Positions 27,884 to 37,242 of a DNA stretch of 60,102 bases are shown piece after piece. The translations under genes were made by a program, and so were the position numbers. Positions within the stretch are counted from its first letter, which is position 1. Every line of letters starts with the position of its first letter. The stretch is from Rhizobium sp. Q54 (lineage in GTDB: Bacteria; Pseudomonadota; Alphaproteobacteria; ATCC43930; CGMCC-115725): positions 1 to 60,102 of the forward strand of contig CAMATN010000012.1 of assembly GCA_945861155.1 (NCBI GenBank), written 5' to 3'. The notes beneath the pieces are model-generated. The model saw nothing but the letters and a program-made list of their open reading frames with translations, made no database searches and was not told the DNA's origin.

Positions 27884-28201
27884 CAACGGCAAACTCCCGG
27901 GGCCGAGCTGCGATCCATCTATGACGCCAACCGGAAGGCCCCGCAAGCCGCATGCCCAGCGCCGGCTGCATACGGCAAGCCGTGATTTCGCGGATATGGC
28001 GGTGGGCAGTGGAGCAACCTATTTGGCGAGATGGGCCGTGAGAGGCCGATGCCGCAGTTGGCCTGCCTATTATTTTCAAGTTGTCATCCCGGCGAAGGCC
28101 GGGATCCATAGTGCAGCCGCAAGAGCGGTTGAGAAGTGGGTCCCGGCCTTCGCCGGGACGACGACATCGGCGACCGCGCGATCCCTACCCAGACACTCGC
28201 A
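27884..28201. other. 318-bp gap between the EipB-like gene and the substrate-binding-protein gene
   Basis: It holds a paired inverted repeat at 28082-28163. No supported gene is visible. It should include the EipB-like promoter (minus strand) close to 27900-27950 and the terminator of the substrate-binding-protein gene, but neither has a clear consensus. Confidence 0.5.
28082..28163. repeat. Paired inverted repeat, CCGGCGAAGGCCGG family
   Basis: Arms at about 28082-28108 and 28137-28163 are inverted, imperfect copies of TGTCATCCCGGCGAAGGCC plus flank, separated by a short spacer containing GCAGCCGCAAGAGCGG. Confidence 0.85.
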
Positions 28202-29797
28202 TTACTTGTCGAGCCAAGCGTCTTCCATGCGCGGCCCGTTGTAAATGCTGTTGCTCATCATTGTTACACCCTTGAGGTGGGGCTGCCAGCAAGTCCCCGC
28301 CGGCGCATAGAAGATGATCGGCCGTGCCCCGTCTTCCGCAAGCTTGCGCTCGATCTCCCAGATCATTGCCTTGCGCTTATTCTGGTCAGCTTCCATCGAT
28401 TGCCGGTCTACCATGCGATCGACCTCGGCATTACAGTATTTGTTGTAGTTGCCTTCGGCGCCGCAAACATAGTTCTCATAGAAATTCTGGTCGGGCTCGT
28501 CGATGCCGTTGCCGGTCAGGTTCAGCGCCACCGTGTAATCCTTTCGGTTGAGGCGCGGGAACCATTGGGTCGTGTCGACCGGCTCGAGTTCAGCGCTGAT
28601 ATATATTTCCTTGAGCTGGTCGAGCAGGATCACCGCCGGGTCGCGAAACGGCGAGATGTCGCGCGTCGCGACCTTGACCGCGAGCCGCTTGTCCGGCCCG
28701 TAGCCCAGCTTTTTCATGATCGCGCGGGCCTCCTCGCGGTTCTTCGTCACGTCGGGACCGTATCCCGGGAGCGTTGCGAGCATGTCGGCCGGCAGGCCCC
28801 AGACCCCGTCGGGCGGCGGCAGCATGACGCCGCCGAGATTGCCCTGCCCCTCGGTGATGATGTCGACAAAAGCCTTGCGGTCGAGGCTCAGCGCAATCGC
28901 GCGCCGCAATTCGGGCTTGTCGAACGGCGCGACATCGGGGTTCAGCAACAGGTTGCGGCTGACATTCGTCGGATTCAGCTCGCAGACCGCCTGCGGCAGC
29001 TGCCGGGTTATGTCGCGGGTCAATGGCACCGTCAGACCCCCCAACGTCATGTCGAACCTGCCTGAAACGAAGGCCAGCACTGCCGTCGACACGTTGCGGA
29101 TGATCGTATATTCGATGCCGTCAAGGTATGGTCGCCCCTTTTTCCAGTAATCCGGGTTGCGTGTCACCTTGATCGACTCGTTCGGCTTGAATTCGACGAA
29201 TTTGAATGGGCCTGTGCCGATCGGATGCTGGCGCATGTCTTTCGGTGCGACATGGCACGGATAGACCGGCGAAAACCCGGAAGCGAGCAGCGCGATAAAC
29301 GCGGGCTGCGGCCGCTTCAACACAAAAATTGCCTCGTGATCGCCGTTGATCGTGACCTCGTCGAGGTTGCGATACCAGGCCTTGCGCGGATTGATGCGTA
29401 GCTTCTCGCTACCCTTGCCCTGCAGCAGGTCCCAGGTGCATTTGACGTCCCTGGCGGTGAAGGGCTTGCCGTCATGCCATTTGACGCCTTCGTGCAACTT
29501 AAAGGTCAGCCGGGTGCCGTCCTCGTCCCATGCCCAGCTTTTCGCGAGCTCCGGCACGATCGACTGCATGCTGTTCTGCTTAACGTGTTGGTCGTAGATC
29601 ACCAAATTGTTGAAAACGCCGATCACCGGGCGCGTCGAGAAGACGGTGACTTCCTCATGGATCGACACGCTCGCGGGACTGTCGATCGAGTACGATTTGA
29701 GAATGCCGCCAGGCTTCTGGGCCAATGCCGGGCCGGCCATGCCAAGCGCGACGAAGCACACGCCGGCCGCCGTAATCGCACGCAATTTCTGCGTCAT
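28202..29797 (-). CDS. ABC transporter substrate-binding protein, family 5 (peptide/nickel type)
   Basis: A periplasmic solute receptor of the DppA/OppA class. The ATG at 29797 has the Shine-Dalgarno AGGAGG 6 bases upstream and gives 531 residues, with a signal peptide ending GPALAQ. The SBP_bac_5 landmarks are LAKSWAWDEDGTRLTFKLHEG, KWHDGKPFTARDV and GTGPFKFVEFKPNE (first one cut to LAKSWAWDEDG). No permease or ATPase gene adjoins it, so its transporter must lie elsewhere, or the gene is an orphan receptor. Ligand not predictable. Confidence 0.9.
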   Translation of the reverse strand: MTQKLRAITAAGVCFVALGMAGPALAQKPGGILKSYSIDSPASVSIHEEVTVFSTRPVIGVFNNLVIYDQHVKQNSMQSIVPELAKSWAWDEDGTRLTFKLHEGVKWHDGKPFTARDVKCTWDLLQGKGSEKLRINPRKAWYRNLDEVTINGDHEAIFVLKRPQPAFIALLASGFSPVYPCHVAPKDMRQHPIGTGPFKFVEFKPNESIKVTRNPDYWKKGRPYLDGIEYTIIRNVSTAVLAFVSGRFDMTLGGLTVPLTRDITRQLPQAVCELNPTNVSRNLLLNPDVAPFDKPELRRAIALSLDRKAFVDIITEGQGNLGGVMLPPPDGVWGLPADMLATLPGYGPDVTKNREEARAIMKKLGYGPDKRLAVKVATRDISPFRDPAVILLDQLKEIYISAELEPVDTTQWFPRLNRKDYTVALNLTGNGIDEPDQNFYENYVCGAEGNYNKYCNAEVDRMVDRQSMEADQNKRKAMIWEIERKLAEDGARPIIFYAPAGTCWQPHLKGVTMMSNSIYNGPRMEDAWLDK

Positions 29798-29968
29798 TTC
29801 CGCCTCCTGGCCCGGCGCTGTCGCGCGTCGGCCTCCCTGTTCCAGGCGTTCGCTCCGGGTTTTGCCCATCGCTCGCTCGCGCCGAGCATAGCACGCCGAA
29901 ATCACGTGGCCAAAGGTCCCGGCTCTGATGAAATGAGCCGTGCAATTATGGAAGCGAAAAATCTACAT

Positions 29969-30334
29969 CTATCCGCAGACGAGGCGCGAGACCGCAAACT
30001 CGTAAGCGATGACGATGAGATCCCGGTCGCTTGCCAGATCCTCGCCCCGCATCGGTCGCAACTCGATCCATTCCCGCATCGCGGGCTTGCGGTGCGGTTG
30101 GAAGGCGATCGCACGCCCGCCCTCGATCGCCGAACTCGCGACATTGGCCGGCACGCGCAATCCGACGCCTGAGCCGTACACGCAGGCGAACATCGTGCGC
30201 CGGACATAGAGGGCGGGATGCCCGAACATCTTGCCAACCCGCAAGCTCCTTCCATCGAACAAGCCGCGCAAAATCGCCACCAGCTCGGCGGGGTCCGGGC
30301 GATCATCGGCGCCGCCGTCCGCCGCCGCGATCAT
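29969..30334 (-). CDS. TfoX N-terminal domain protein
   Basis: A 121-residue protein matching the N-terminal domain of the TfoX/Sxy competence regulators. The core is KMFGHPALYVRRTMFACVYG, then GLRVP and MREWIELRP. The C-terminal TfoX domain is absent, as in many short family members of unknown role. Its start overlaps the stop of the GST gene by 4 bases (ATGA). It is the last gene of the arsR-SRPBCC-GST-TfoX-N operon. A regulatory role in competence is not implied. Confidence 0.82.
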   Translation of the reverse strand: MIAAADGGADDRPDPAELVAILRGLFDGRSLRVGKMFGHPALYVRRTMFACVYGSGVGLRVPANVASSAIEGGRAIAFQPHRKPAMREWIELRPMRGEDLASDRDLIVIAYEFAVSRLVCG

Positions 30335-31065
30335 GTGCCGGTCCCGGCCGATGGCTGCACCGGTTCGAGCGCCGCGCGACAGCGCTGCGAATAGGCCCGC
30401 AGCGATTTGCGCTCGGCGACGTCCCGCTGGAGCGGCGAGCCGAGCCCGGCAACATCGATGCTCGCCAGGAACGCGTGGGCCGTGGCGTCTATCGCGGTCG
30501 GATAGCCGCCCATCAGGAAAGGCTTGCCTTCAAGCGAGGCGTCGAGCGCCGCGATGTCGAGTTCGCCGATGCGGTAGATCTCGTCACCGGAATGGCGTCC
30601 CATGCCGTGCCCGCGAAGCTGCCGGCGCACCTGCCGCCGCACCAGGCCGAAGACCATCGAGCGCAATGGTGCCGGCACCGCGGTAAAGAACGTGTCGCGC
30701 AACCGGGCGGCATTCCCCGGCTCGAACCATCGCGAGTAGACCAGCACCCAATAGAGCCGATCCTCGAGAAGCGCGCCGAGAGCGCGGGCGCTTCCCCGCT
30801 GCGCCGCTGTAAGTCCCCGATCGAAGTCGAACCCGTATTTTTGCTCGATATGGAGGCGGATGAAGCCGGAATCCGGTACCACCGCGCCGTGATCGATCAG
30901 CACCGGCAACTTGCCTTTTGGCGCCCGCATCGGGTTGCCGATCTTCACCTCATAGCTGAGCCCCGCCATGTTCAAAAGGAGCATCGCCTTGTGCGCGAAC
31001 GGGCTGGCGGTCGCCAGACCGAACGCCGGCGGGAACACGAGAAGCGTGCGCTCTAAGGTGTTCAT
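30331..31065 (-). CDS. Glutathione S-transferase family protein (metaxin-like architecture)
   Basis: A 244-residue thioredoxin-fold GST homologue. The N-terminal domain has SPFAHKAMLLLNMAGLSYE and GKLPVLIDHGAVVPDSG, without a CPxC motif. The helical C-terminal domain is long and resembles the metaxin/FAXC-like GST branch (LRGHGMGRHSGDEIYRIGE). It overlaps the upstream SRPBCC gene and the downstream TfoX-N gene by 4 bases each. Its substrate is unknown; context suggests a stress or detoxification unit under the upstream ArsR-type repressor. Confidence 0.82.
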   Translation of the reverse strand: MNTLERTLLVFPPAFGLATASPFAHKAMLLLNMAGLSYEVKIGNPMRAPKGKLPVLIDHGAVVPDSGFIRLHIEQKYGFDFDRGLTAAQRGSARALGALLEDRLYWVLVYSRWFEPGNAARLRDTFFTAVPAPLRSMVFGLVRRQVRRQLRGHGMGRHSGDEIYRIGELDIAALDASLEGKPFLMGGYPTAIDATAHAFLASIDVAGLGSPLQRDVAERKSLRAYSQRCRAALEPVQPSAGTGT

Positions 31066-31520
31066 GGCTGCGCCAGCGACGAACTCTCGGAGAGTGAGTG
31101 TTCGAGATCGTTGAGGCTCGATGCCCAGCCCGATCGGTGACGATCGCGCGCATCCTCGGTCGTGAAGCCCGTCTGCTTGAGGACGAGGCGGGTGCCGTCG
31201 CGGTCGGGTTCAAAGGTGACGACGATTTCGGTTTCGGGGCCACGCCCGCCATCGTCCTGATCCCAGCTCCAGCTGAACGCGAGGTTCCGGGGAGGCGCGA
31301 TTTCGCGATAGACACCGCTCACCGTCCAGCGCCTTCCGTCCGGAGCGGCGATGATCGTGCGCCATTCGCCTCCGGGCCGCACCTCGAGCGAGCACTCCAC
31401 GACACGGCACCCTTCCGGACCCCACCACCGGCTGAGGCTGGCGGGATCCGTCCAGGCAGCGAACACCCGTTCGGGCGAAGCGGGAAGCCAGCGGGCGAGT
31501 TCGAGGGCGGTCTCAGACAT
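31062..31520 (-). CDS. SRPBCC (AHSA1-type) domain protein
   Basis: A 152-residue START-like ligand-binding protein of the AHSA1 group. From the ATG at 31520, the signature LPASPERVFAAWTDPASLSRWWGPEGC (cut as SPERVFAAWTDP and WWGPEGC) is followed by GGEWR and the C-terminal helix GWASSLNDLEHSL. Such proteins are very commonly paired with an ArsR-family regulator, as here, where the arsR 3' end overlaps this start by 8 bases. An upstream in-frame ATG at 31604 is rejected because it would run deep into arsR. Confidence 0.88.
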   Translation of the reverse strand: MSETALELARWLPASPERVFAAWTDPASLSRWWGPEGCRVVECSLEVRPGGEWRTIIAAPDGRRWTVSGVYREIAPPRNLAFSWSWDQDDGGRGPETEIVVTFEPDRDGTRLVLKQTGFTTEDARDRHRSGWASSLNDLEHSLSESSSLAQP

Positions 31521-31848
31521 CGGGGTCCTCGCTTTCGCGCAGCACGCGTTCGAGCCGGTCGAACGAACCGGACCAGAAGTCGCGATATTGCCCGAGCCAG
31601 TCATCGAGCGCCTTGAGCGCCTCGGGCCTGACGCGGCACACCCGCCACTGCCGATCGACGCGGCTCTCGATGAGCCCCGCCTCGCGAAGCGTCTTCAGAT
31701 GGCGCGAAATCGCCGCGGTCGAGAGATCAAACGGCCGGGCCAGATTGCCGACCGTTTCCTCTCCCTGCGCGAGCAGCCGCTCGACCAGTGCGAAGCGGAC
31801 CGGATCTGCAAGGGCGGCAAGCAGGGGATGGATAGATGAGCGCGGCAC
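31513..31848 (-). CDS. ArsR-family winged-helix transcriptional regulator
   Basis: A 111-residue repressor-type HTH protein. It has LLAALADPVRFALVERLL, then the recognition region NLARPFDLSTAAISRHLKTL and the wing GLIESRVDRQWRV. No ArsR-type metal cysteine pair (CVC) is present. It therefore belongs to the metal-independent subgroup that partners AHSA1-type proteins. The start is a GTG at 31848. It is the first gene of a four-gene operon with overlaps throughout, and a palindrome lies just upstream. Confidence 0.9.
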   Translation of the reverse strand: MPRSSIHPLLAALADPVRFALVERLLAQGEETVGNLARPFDLSTAAISRHLKTLREAGLIESRVDRQWRVCRVRPEALKALDDWLGQYRDFWSGSFDRLERVLRESEDPDV

Positions 31849-31858
31849 GCCTTATCAT

Positions 31859-31883
31859 TTGCACATTCACGTAATTACTGCAA
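31859..31883. promoter_or_regulatory. Putative ArsR operator
   Basis: TTGCA at 31859-31863 and TGCAA at 31879-31883 form an inverted repeat with a 15-base AT-rich spacer containing GTAATTAC, itself a palindrome. It is 11-35 bases upstream of the arsR GTG, where an autorepressor site would be expected. Confidence 0.5.
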
Positions 31884-31936
31884 GACGCAAACATGCGTTG
31901 GGCAGCGGCGCCGAACCTCGACCGATCTTGCGGGTT

Positions 31937-31965
31937 TTGACGTTCCGCTGCGAAAGCCTTAAGTA
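31937..31965 (+). promoter_or_regulatory. Promoter of the class II DAHP synthase gene
   Basis: TTGACG at 31937-31942 is separated by 17 bases from TAAGTA at 31960-31965, giving a predicted transcript start about 36 bases before the ATG at 32009. Confidence 0.6.
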
Positions 31966-32008
31966 GATACCGCAAACTGCCCGCACCGGCGGGCGCCGAG
32001 GTGCATAA

Positions 32009-33415
32009 ATGCTAGAAAAATGGACACCGCAGAGCTGGCGCGACCTGCCGATCCGGCAGGTCCCCGGCTATGCCGATACGAGTGCGCTCACCCAGGTCGA
32101 GGACACGCTACACCGCTACCCGCCGCTGGTCTTCGCCGGCGAAGCGCGGCGCTTGAAGGACCGGCTCGCCGACGTCGCCGCCGGCAAGGCGTTCCTGTTG
32201 CAGGGCGGCGACTGCGCCGAGAGCTTCGCCGAGTTCCACCCCAACAACATCCGCGACACCTTCAAGGTGCTGTTGCAGATGGCGGTCGTGCTGACCTTCG
32301 GCGCCGCCTGCCCGGTGGTCAAGCTCGGGCGCCTCGCCGGCCAGTTCGCCAAGCCGCGCTCGTCGGACAGCGAGACCCAGAACGGCGTCACGCTCCCCTC
32401 CTATCGCGGCGACATTATCAACGGTCTGGAATTCGAGGCGACCGCGCGCGAACCCGACCCGCAGCGCATGGTGCAGGCCTACAGCCAGTCGGCCGCGACC
32501 CTCAACCTGCTGCGCGCCTTCGCCCAGGGCGGCTATGCCGACCTGCACCGGGTGCATGCCTGGAACCAGGATTTCGTCGCCGATTCGCCGCAGGGCGAGC
32601 GCTACCGAGCGCTGGCCGACCGGCTGACCGAGACGCTCGATTTCATGGCCGCCTGCGGGCTCAATTCCGAGACGACGCCGCAGATCCGCGAGACCGAGTT
32701 CTACACCTCGCACGAGGCGCTGTTCCTGGCTTACGAGGAGGCGCTGACCCGGATCGATTCGACGACCGGCGACTGGTACGATTGCTCGGCCCATCTGGTA
32801 TGGCTCGGCGACCGCACCAAGCAACTCGACGGCGCGCATGTCGAGTTCCTGCGCGGCATCAAGAACCCGATCGGCATGAAATGCGGGCCGACCACCGAAC
32901 CCGACGACGTGCTGCGGCTGATCGACAAGCTCAACCCGAAGAACGAGCCGGGCCGCCTGACCCTGATCACCCGCATGGGCGCCGACAAGGTGGCCGCCAA
33001 GTTGCCGCCGCTGATCCGGACGGTGCGGCGCGCGGGGCATGAGGTCGTGTGGTGCATCGACCCGATGCACGGCAACACGATTTCCTCGTCCACCGGCTAC
33101 AAGACGCGAATCTTCGACCGTATCCTCGACGAATTGCACGGCGCCTTCGCGATCCATCTGGCCGAGGGCAGCTATGCCGGGGGCGTGCATATCGAACTGA
33201 CCGGGCAGAACGTCACCGAATGCGTCGGCGGCGCCCAGGAGATCAGCGAAGCCTCGCTCGCCGACCGCTACCACACCCATTGCGACCCGCGGCTCAACGC
33301 CAGCCAGGCCCTCGAACTCGCCTTCGAAGTCGCCGAGGCGCTGAAGCGCGAGCGCCAGGGGAGATCAGCCGGTAGCGGGGTCGGGAGCGCGAGCCGGCTC
33401 GCCGCAGTGTCGTAG
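32009..33415 (+). CDS. aroF: 3-deoxy-7-phosphoheptulonate synthase, class II
   Basis: This enzyme condenses phosphoenolpyruvate and erythrose-4-phosphate, the entry to aromatic amino acid synthesis. The 468-residue product is the class II (plant/AroA-II) type. It starts with [17 protein letters not shown] and has [41 protein letters not shown] and [10 protein letters not shown], the metal- and substrate-binding blocks. GAGG lies 7 bases before the ATG and a good promoter lies upstream. The C-terminal 20 residues are low complexity (Ser, Gly, Arg). The symbol varies among alphaproteobacteria. Confidence 0.94.
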   Translation: MLEKWTPQSWRDLPIRQVPGYADTSALTQVEDTLHRYPPLVFAGEARRLKDRLADVAAGKAFLLQGGDCAESFAEFHPNNIRDTFKVLLQMAVVLTFGAACPVVKLGRLAGQFAKPRSSDSETQNGVTLPSYRGDIINGLEFEATAREPDPQRMVQAYSQSAATLNLLRAFAQGGYADLHRVHAWNQDFVADSPQGERYRALADRLTETLDFMAACGLNSETTPQIRETEFYTSHEALFLAYEEALTRIDSTTGDWYDCSAHLVWLGDRTKQLDGAHVEFLRGIKNPIGMKCGPTTEPDDVLRLIDKLNPKNEPGRLTLITRMGADKVAAKLPPLIRTVRRAGHEVVWCIDPMHGNTISSSTGYKTRIFDRILDELHGAFAIHLAEGSYAGGVHIELTGQNVTECVGGAQEISEASLADRYHTHCDPRLNASQALELAFEVAEALKRERQGRSAGSGVGSASRLAAVS

Positions 33416-33468
33416 CGGGTCAGATCAGCGCCGCGCCGGGATCGTTGGTTGTCAACCAGCCGTAAAAT

Positions 33469-33550
33469 GTCATCCCGGCGAAAGCCGGGATCCATCGAAC
33501 AACCGCACGAGCGGCGGAGAAATGGGTCCCGGCCTTCGCCGGGACGACAG
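33469..33550. repeat. Paired inverted repeat, CCGGCGAAAGCCGG family
   Basis: Arms at about 33469-33495 (TGTCATCCCGGCGAAAGCC and flank) and 33523-33550 are inverted, imperfect copies. The spacer wording (CAACCGCACGAGCGGCGGAG) resembles that of the copy at 28082, so the whole element, not just the arms, is conserved between loci. Confidence 0.85.
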
Positions 33551-33577
33551 GTTTGAAAACGCGCCCGGACGGCCGAG

Positions 33578-34690
33578 ATGACTGATAATCTCGCCTCGCG
33601 CACCGATAGCTATTTCCTGAAGACCAAGGCGATCGTCGAGAAATTCGGCGACCGCGAGGTCAGCTACGCCGTCTTCATGCGGCGGCCGGTCATCTGCGCC
33701 CCGCGCTTCGCGATCGAATTTCTTGAAACGATGGCGGCGGCGCGCGGCACAAGTTTCGAGATCGACCTCAATTACCCCGAGGCCGTATGGGTCGGCGCCG
33801 GCGAGCCGATCCTCTATGTCACCGGTTCGCTCTATCATCTGGCCGACCTCGAAACCGTGTTGCTGCAAAAATTGGGGCCGGCCTGCGTCGCTTCCTACAA
33901 CGCCTCTGCGATGTGCGCCGATCTGCCCGGCGTCGCCTTTTTGGCGATGGATGCGCGCCACTGCGCCGGCGCCGAGATGGCCGAGATGATGGGATATGCC
34001 GCCGCAGTCGGCTCGGCGCATGCCCGCAGAGTGGCCGGCGCGGTCGGGTTTGTCGGCTGCGCCGCCGCGGCGACGGCGCATTTCTTCGGCCGCGACACCG
34101 GCATGGGTACGATGCCGCACGCCCTCATTGGCTATGCCGGTTCGACGGTGCGCGCCGCCGAGATGTTTCGCGAGACCTTCCCCGACGAGGCGTTGACCGT
34201 GCTGGTCGATTATTTCGGGCGCGAGACCAGCGACGCGGTCGCGGTGTGCCAGCGCTTTCCCGAGCTTGCCGCCTCCGGCCGTCTGGCGTTTCGCATGGAC
34301 ACCCCGGGCGGGCGCTATTGCGAGGGTCTCGACCTCGCCCGCTCCTACGAAATCCTGGAGCAGCAGGCGCCGCAATCGATCCGCGGCTACCGCACCGAGG
34401 CGGAATTGCGCCACCTCGTCGGCAGCGGGGTATCCGCCGCAGCGCTGTGGCGTTTGCGCCTGGTGCTGAACGAGGCCGGGTTTCCGCAGGCGAAGATCGT
34501 CGCCAGTTCGGGCTTCGGCCCGGAGAAATGCCGGATCATGGCGGCGGCCAAAACTCCGATCGACGTGATCGGCACCGGCTCCTACCTGCCCGAATTGTGG
34601 AGCGAGACCTACGCGACCGCCGACATCATCGCCTATGACGGCCAGCCGATGGTCAAGGCCGGCCGCGAATTCCTGTTGCGCAAGCGCTGA
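33578..34690 (+). CDS. Nicotinate phosphoribosyltransferase-like protein
   Basis: A 370-residue member of the nicotinate/quinolinate phosphoribosyltransferase fold, used in NAD salvage. It opens ASRTDSYFLKTKAIVEKFGD. It has a barrel region with VDYFGRETSDAV, FRMDTPGGRYCEG and KIVASSGFGPEKCRI, the last resembling the phosphate-binding part of the family, and ends with GTGSYLPELW. It is shorter than E. coli PncB and close to an alphaproteobacterial subfamily annotated as nicotinate phosphoribosyltransferase. Substrate specificity is inferred from the family only. It follows a paired repeat and ends 25 bases from the convergent thiolase. Confidence 0.8.
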   Translation: MTDNLASRTDSYFLKTKAIVEKFGDREVSYAVFMRRPVICAPRFAIEFLETMAAARGTSFEIDLNYPEAVWVGAGEPILYVTGSLYHLADLETVLLQKLGPACVASYNASAMCADLPGVAFLAMDARHCAGAEMAEMMGYAAAVGSAHARRVAGAVGFVGCAAAATAHFFGRDTGMGTMPHALIGYAGSTVRAAEMFRETFPDEALTVLVDYFGRETSDAVAVCQRFPELAASGRLAFRMDTPGGRYCEGLDLARSYEILEQQAPQSIRGYRTEAELRHLVGSGVSAAALWRLRLVLNEAGFPQAKIVASSGFGPEKCRIMAAAKTPIDVIGTGSYLPELWSETYATADIIAYDGQPMVKAGREFLLRKR

Positions 34691-34715
34691 ACCCGTTCGG
34701 AGCGATCGAAGGGGG

Positions 34716-35915
34716 TTACACCCGCTCGATCACCGCGGCGATGCCCTGGCCGACGCCGACGCACATCGCGACCAGCGCATAGCGCCCGCCGGTGCGCTGC
34801 AATTGGCGCGCCGCGGTCAGCGCGATGCGCGGACCCGACGCACCGAGCGGATGGCCGATCGCGATCGCGCCGCCGTTCGGGTTGACCCGGCTGTCGTCGA
34901 ACGGGACATCAAGGCCCCGCAGGCACGCCAGCACTTGCGCGGCGAAGGCTTCGTTGATCTCGATCACGTCGATATCCGCGATCGTCAGGCCGGCGCGTTC
35001 GAGCGCTTTTTTCGCCGCCGGCACCGGGCCGTAGCCCATGATGCGCGGCTCGACCCCGGCCACCGCGGTCGACAGGATGCGCGCGATCGGCCGGGCGCCG
35101 GCGGCCTCGCCCGCCTTGCGGCTGGCAACGATCATCGCGACCGCCCCGTCATTGATGCCCGAGGCGTTGCCGGCCGTCGTGACGCCGTCCTTGAACAGCG
35201 GTCGCAGCTTGGCGAGCGCCGCCATGTCTGTCTGCGGCCGGGGGTGCTCGTCGTCGCCGACGCTGACCGGGCCGGCGCGGCCGCCCGGCACTTCGATCTC
35301 GATGATCTCGCCGGCGAAGAACCCGTCGCTCTTGGCCGCGGCGTATTTCTGTTGCGAGCCCGCGGCGAAGACATCGGCCTGTTCGCGCGTCACCTGGTAT
35401 TCGCGGGCGAGGTTGTCGGCGGTCTCGGGCATCGTATCGGCGCCGTAGCGGCCCTCGAGCTTGGGGTTCGGGAAGCGGGCGCCGATCGTCGAATCGAAGA
35501 TCCGCATGTCGCGGCTGTATGGGCTCTCCGCCTTGCCCATCACGAACGGGGCGCGGCTCATGCTTTCGACACCGCCGGCGACGAACACATCGCCCTCGCC
35601 GCAGGTGATGGCTTGCGCCGCCACCGCGATCGCGTTGAGACCGCTGCCGCAATTGCGCTGCAACACCGAGCCCGGGATCTCGATCGGCAGCCCGGCGACG
35701 AGCGCGGCGTGGCGGGCGATGCAGCGGCTGTCCTCGCCGCCCTGGTTGGCGCAGCCGACGACGACGTCCTCGATCGATTCCGGAGCAAAGCCGCTCTCGG
35801 CGACGACTCGGGCGATGACCCCGGCGAGCATGTCGTCGGGCCGTAGCCGGGCGAGCGCGCCGGCATGGCGTCCAAAGGGGCTGCGCAGACCGGTATACAG
35901 ATAGGCGTCGAGCAT
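34716..35915 (-). CDS. Thiolase family acetyl-CoA acyltransferase
   Basis: A 399-residue thiolase with the full triad: Cys89 (VLQRNCGSGLNA), His355 (GGAIAIGHPLGASG) and Cys385 (AMCVGVGQG), plus NEAFAAQV. The opening MLDAYLYTGLRSPFG resembles degradative thiolases such as 3-oxoadipyl-CoA thiolase. The start at 35915 is chosen because the upstream in-frame codons are Arg/Pro-rich and not conserved. It is divergent from a 3-hydroxyisobutyryl-CoA hydrolase gene with a 190-base shared promoter gap. A role in branched-chain or fatty acyl-CoA breakdown is likely. Confidence 0.93.
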   Translation of the reverse strand: MLDAYLYTGLRSPFGRHAGALARLRPDDMLAGVIARVVAESGFAPESIEDVVVGCANQGGEDSRCIARHAALVAGLPIEIPGSVLQRNCGSGLNAIAVAAQAITCGEGDVFVAGGVESMSRAPFVMGKAESPYSRDMRIFDSTIGARFPNPKLEGRYGADTMPETADNLAREYQVTREQADVFAAGSQQKYAAAKSDGFFAGEIIEIEVPGGRAGPVSVGDDEHPRPQTDMAALAKLRPLFKDGVTTAGNASGINDGAVAMIVASRKAGEAAGARPIARILSTAVAGVEPRIMGYGPVPAAKKALERAGLTIADIDVIEINEAFAAQVLACLRGLDVPFDDSRVNPNGGAIAIGHPLGASGPRIALTAARQLQRTGGRYALVAMCVGVGQGIAAVIERV

Positions 35916-36105
35916 GGTCGGCTCCCGTGCGTTGTCCCGTGGCGTTTGGCCCGTGGAGTTGGTTAGGGGCAGTGAGGCGCGCCGACGCCGCGCTGTCAAG
36001 CGCTCGCACGCCGCGCGACAGGGCAATTAGCGACCGCGGTCTGCCCCGCCCGGCTTTGACGGCGGGTGTTGTGCCGATCTTCGGGCTCGCCCTATAAACC
36101 GGGCC

Positions 36106-37197
36106 ATGGCAGAGGATGATATCCTGTTCGGCCGCGAGGGCGGGGTGGCCACGGTGACCCTGAACCGGCCGCAGGCGCTCAACGCCTTCACCCTGGGCAT
36201 GTACCGCCGCTTCGATCCCATGCTGCGCGCCTGGGCCGACGATCCGGCGGTCCATGCCGTGGTGATAAGCGGCGCCGGCGAGCGCGCCTTCTGTGCCGGC
36301 GGCGATATCCGCGCGATCTACGAAGCCGGGCGCGGCATCTCCGGGAATCGCGACCTGACCTCGGTCTTCTTCCGCGAGGAATACGAGCTGATCCGGCATA
36401 TCCACCGCTATGCCAAGCCCTATGTCGCGATCATCGACGGGATCACGATGGGCGGCGGCGTCGGGGTGTCGGTCAACGGCGCCTATCGCGTCGCCACCGA
36501 AAAGACCTTGCTGGCGATGCCCGAGACCGGGATCGGCCTCTTTCCCGATGTCGGAGCGACCCGGTTCCTCAATTTGTGCCCGGGGCATGTCGGGCGCTAT
36601 CTCGGGCTGACCGGAGCACGGTTGGGTCCGGCCGACGCGCTCTATTGCGGTTTCGCCACCCATTTCGCGCCGCGCGAACTTGTGCCGCGTCTGGTCGACG
36701 CGCTCGGACATATCGCGTGGCGGGCGCGGGAGGAAGCGGCGCAGGTCGAGGAAACGCTCGCCGCCTTTCACGCCGATCCGGGCGACCCGCCGCTGGCTTC
36801 GCGCCGCGCCGCGATCGACCGCTGCTTTGCCGGCGAAACGGTCGAGGCCGTGCTCGCAGCGCTCGCGCGCGAGGCGGAAGCGGCGGGCGAGGATGGCGAA
36901 TGGGCGGCGCAGACACGCGCCGGGCTGCTCGCCAAATCGCCGACCAGCCTCAAGGTCGCGTTGCGCCAGCTGATCGTCGGGCGCGGGTACGACATCGAGG
37001 CGGCGCTCGCGCTCGAATACCGGCTGACCCAGCATTTCATGGTCGGGCACGATTTCTACGAGGGCGTGCGCGCCGTCGTCGTCGACAAGGACCAGAAGCC
37101 GCGCTGGCATCCCGCAACGCTCGCCGACATCAGCGAGGCGATGGTCGAAACCTATTTCTCCCCGCTCGGCGACGGCGAAATGCGGTTCGATGCATAA
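36106..37197 (+). CDS. 3-hydroxyisobutyryl-CoA hydrolase (enoyl-CoA hydratase family)
   Basis: A 363-residue crotonase-fold protein of the HIBCH type, which releases 3-hydroxyisobutyrate in valine breakdown. It has TLNRPQALNAF, GAGERAFCAGGDIRAIYE, MGGGVGVSVNG and the HIBCH-specific MPETGIGLFPDVGATRFL. The long C-terminal region (SLKVALRQL, EYRLTQHFMVGHDFYEGVRA) distinguishes it from plain hydratases. The next plus-strand gene encodes the following enzyme, 3-hydroxyisobutyrate dehydrogenase, supporting the call. Confidence 0.92.
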   Translation: MAEDDILFGREGGVATVTLNRPQALNAFTLGMYRRFDPMLRAWADDPAVHAVVISGAGERAFCAGGDIRAIYEAGRGISGNRDLTSVFFREEYELIRHIHRYAKPYVAIIDGITMGGGVGVSVNGAYRVATEKTLLAMPETGIGLFPDVGATRFLNLCPGHVGRYLGLTGARLGPADALYCGFATHFAPRELVPRLVDALGHIAWRAREEAAQVEETLAAFHADPGDPPLASRRAAIDRCFAGETVEAVLAALAREAEAAGEDGEWAAQTRAGLLAKSPTSLKVALRQLIVGRGYDIEAALALEYRLTQHFMVGHDFYEGVRAVVVDKDQKPRWHPATLADISEAMVETYFSPLGDGEMRFDA

Positions 37198-37242
37198 GGC
37201 GGTTCGGTGAAATTGCGGCAATCCCGATCATCGCGTCTTTTG

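Noticed and set aside
29902-30306. Alternative minus-strand frame overlapping the TfoX-N gene
   Set aside because: The overlapping frame at 29969-30334 has clear TfoX-N motifs and a 4-base overlap with the upstream GST gene.
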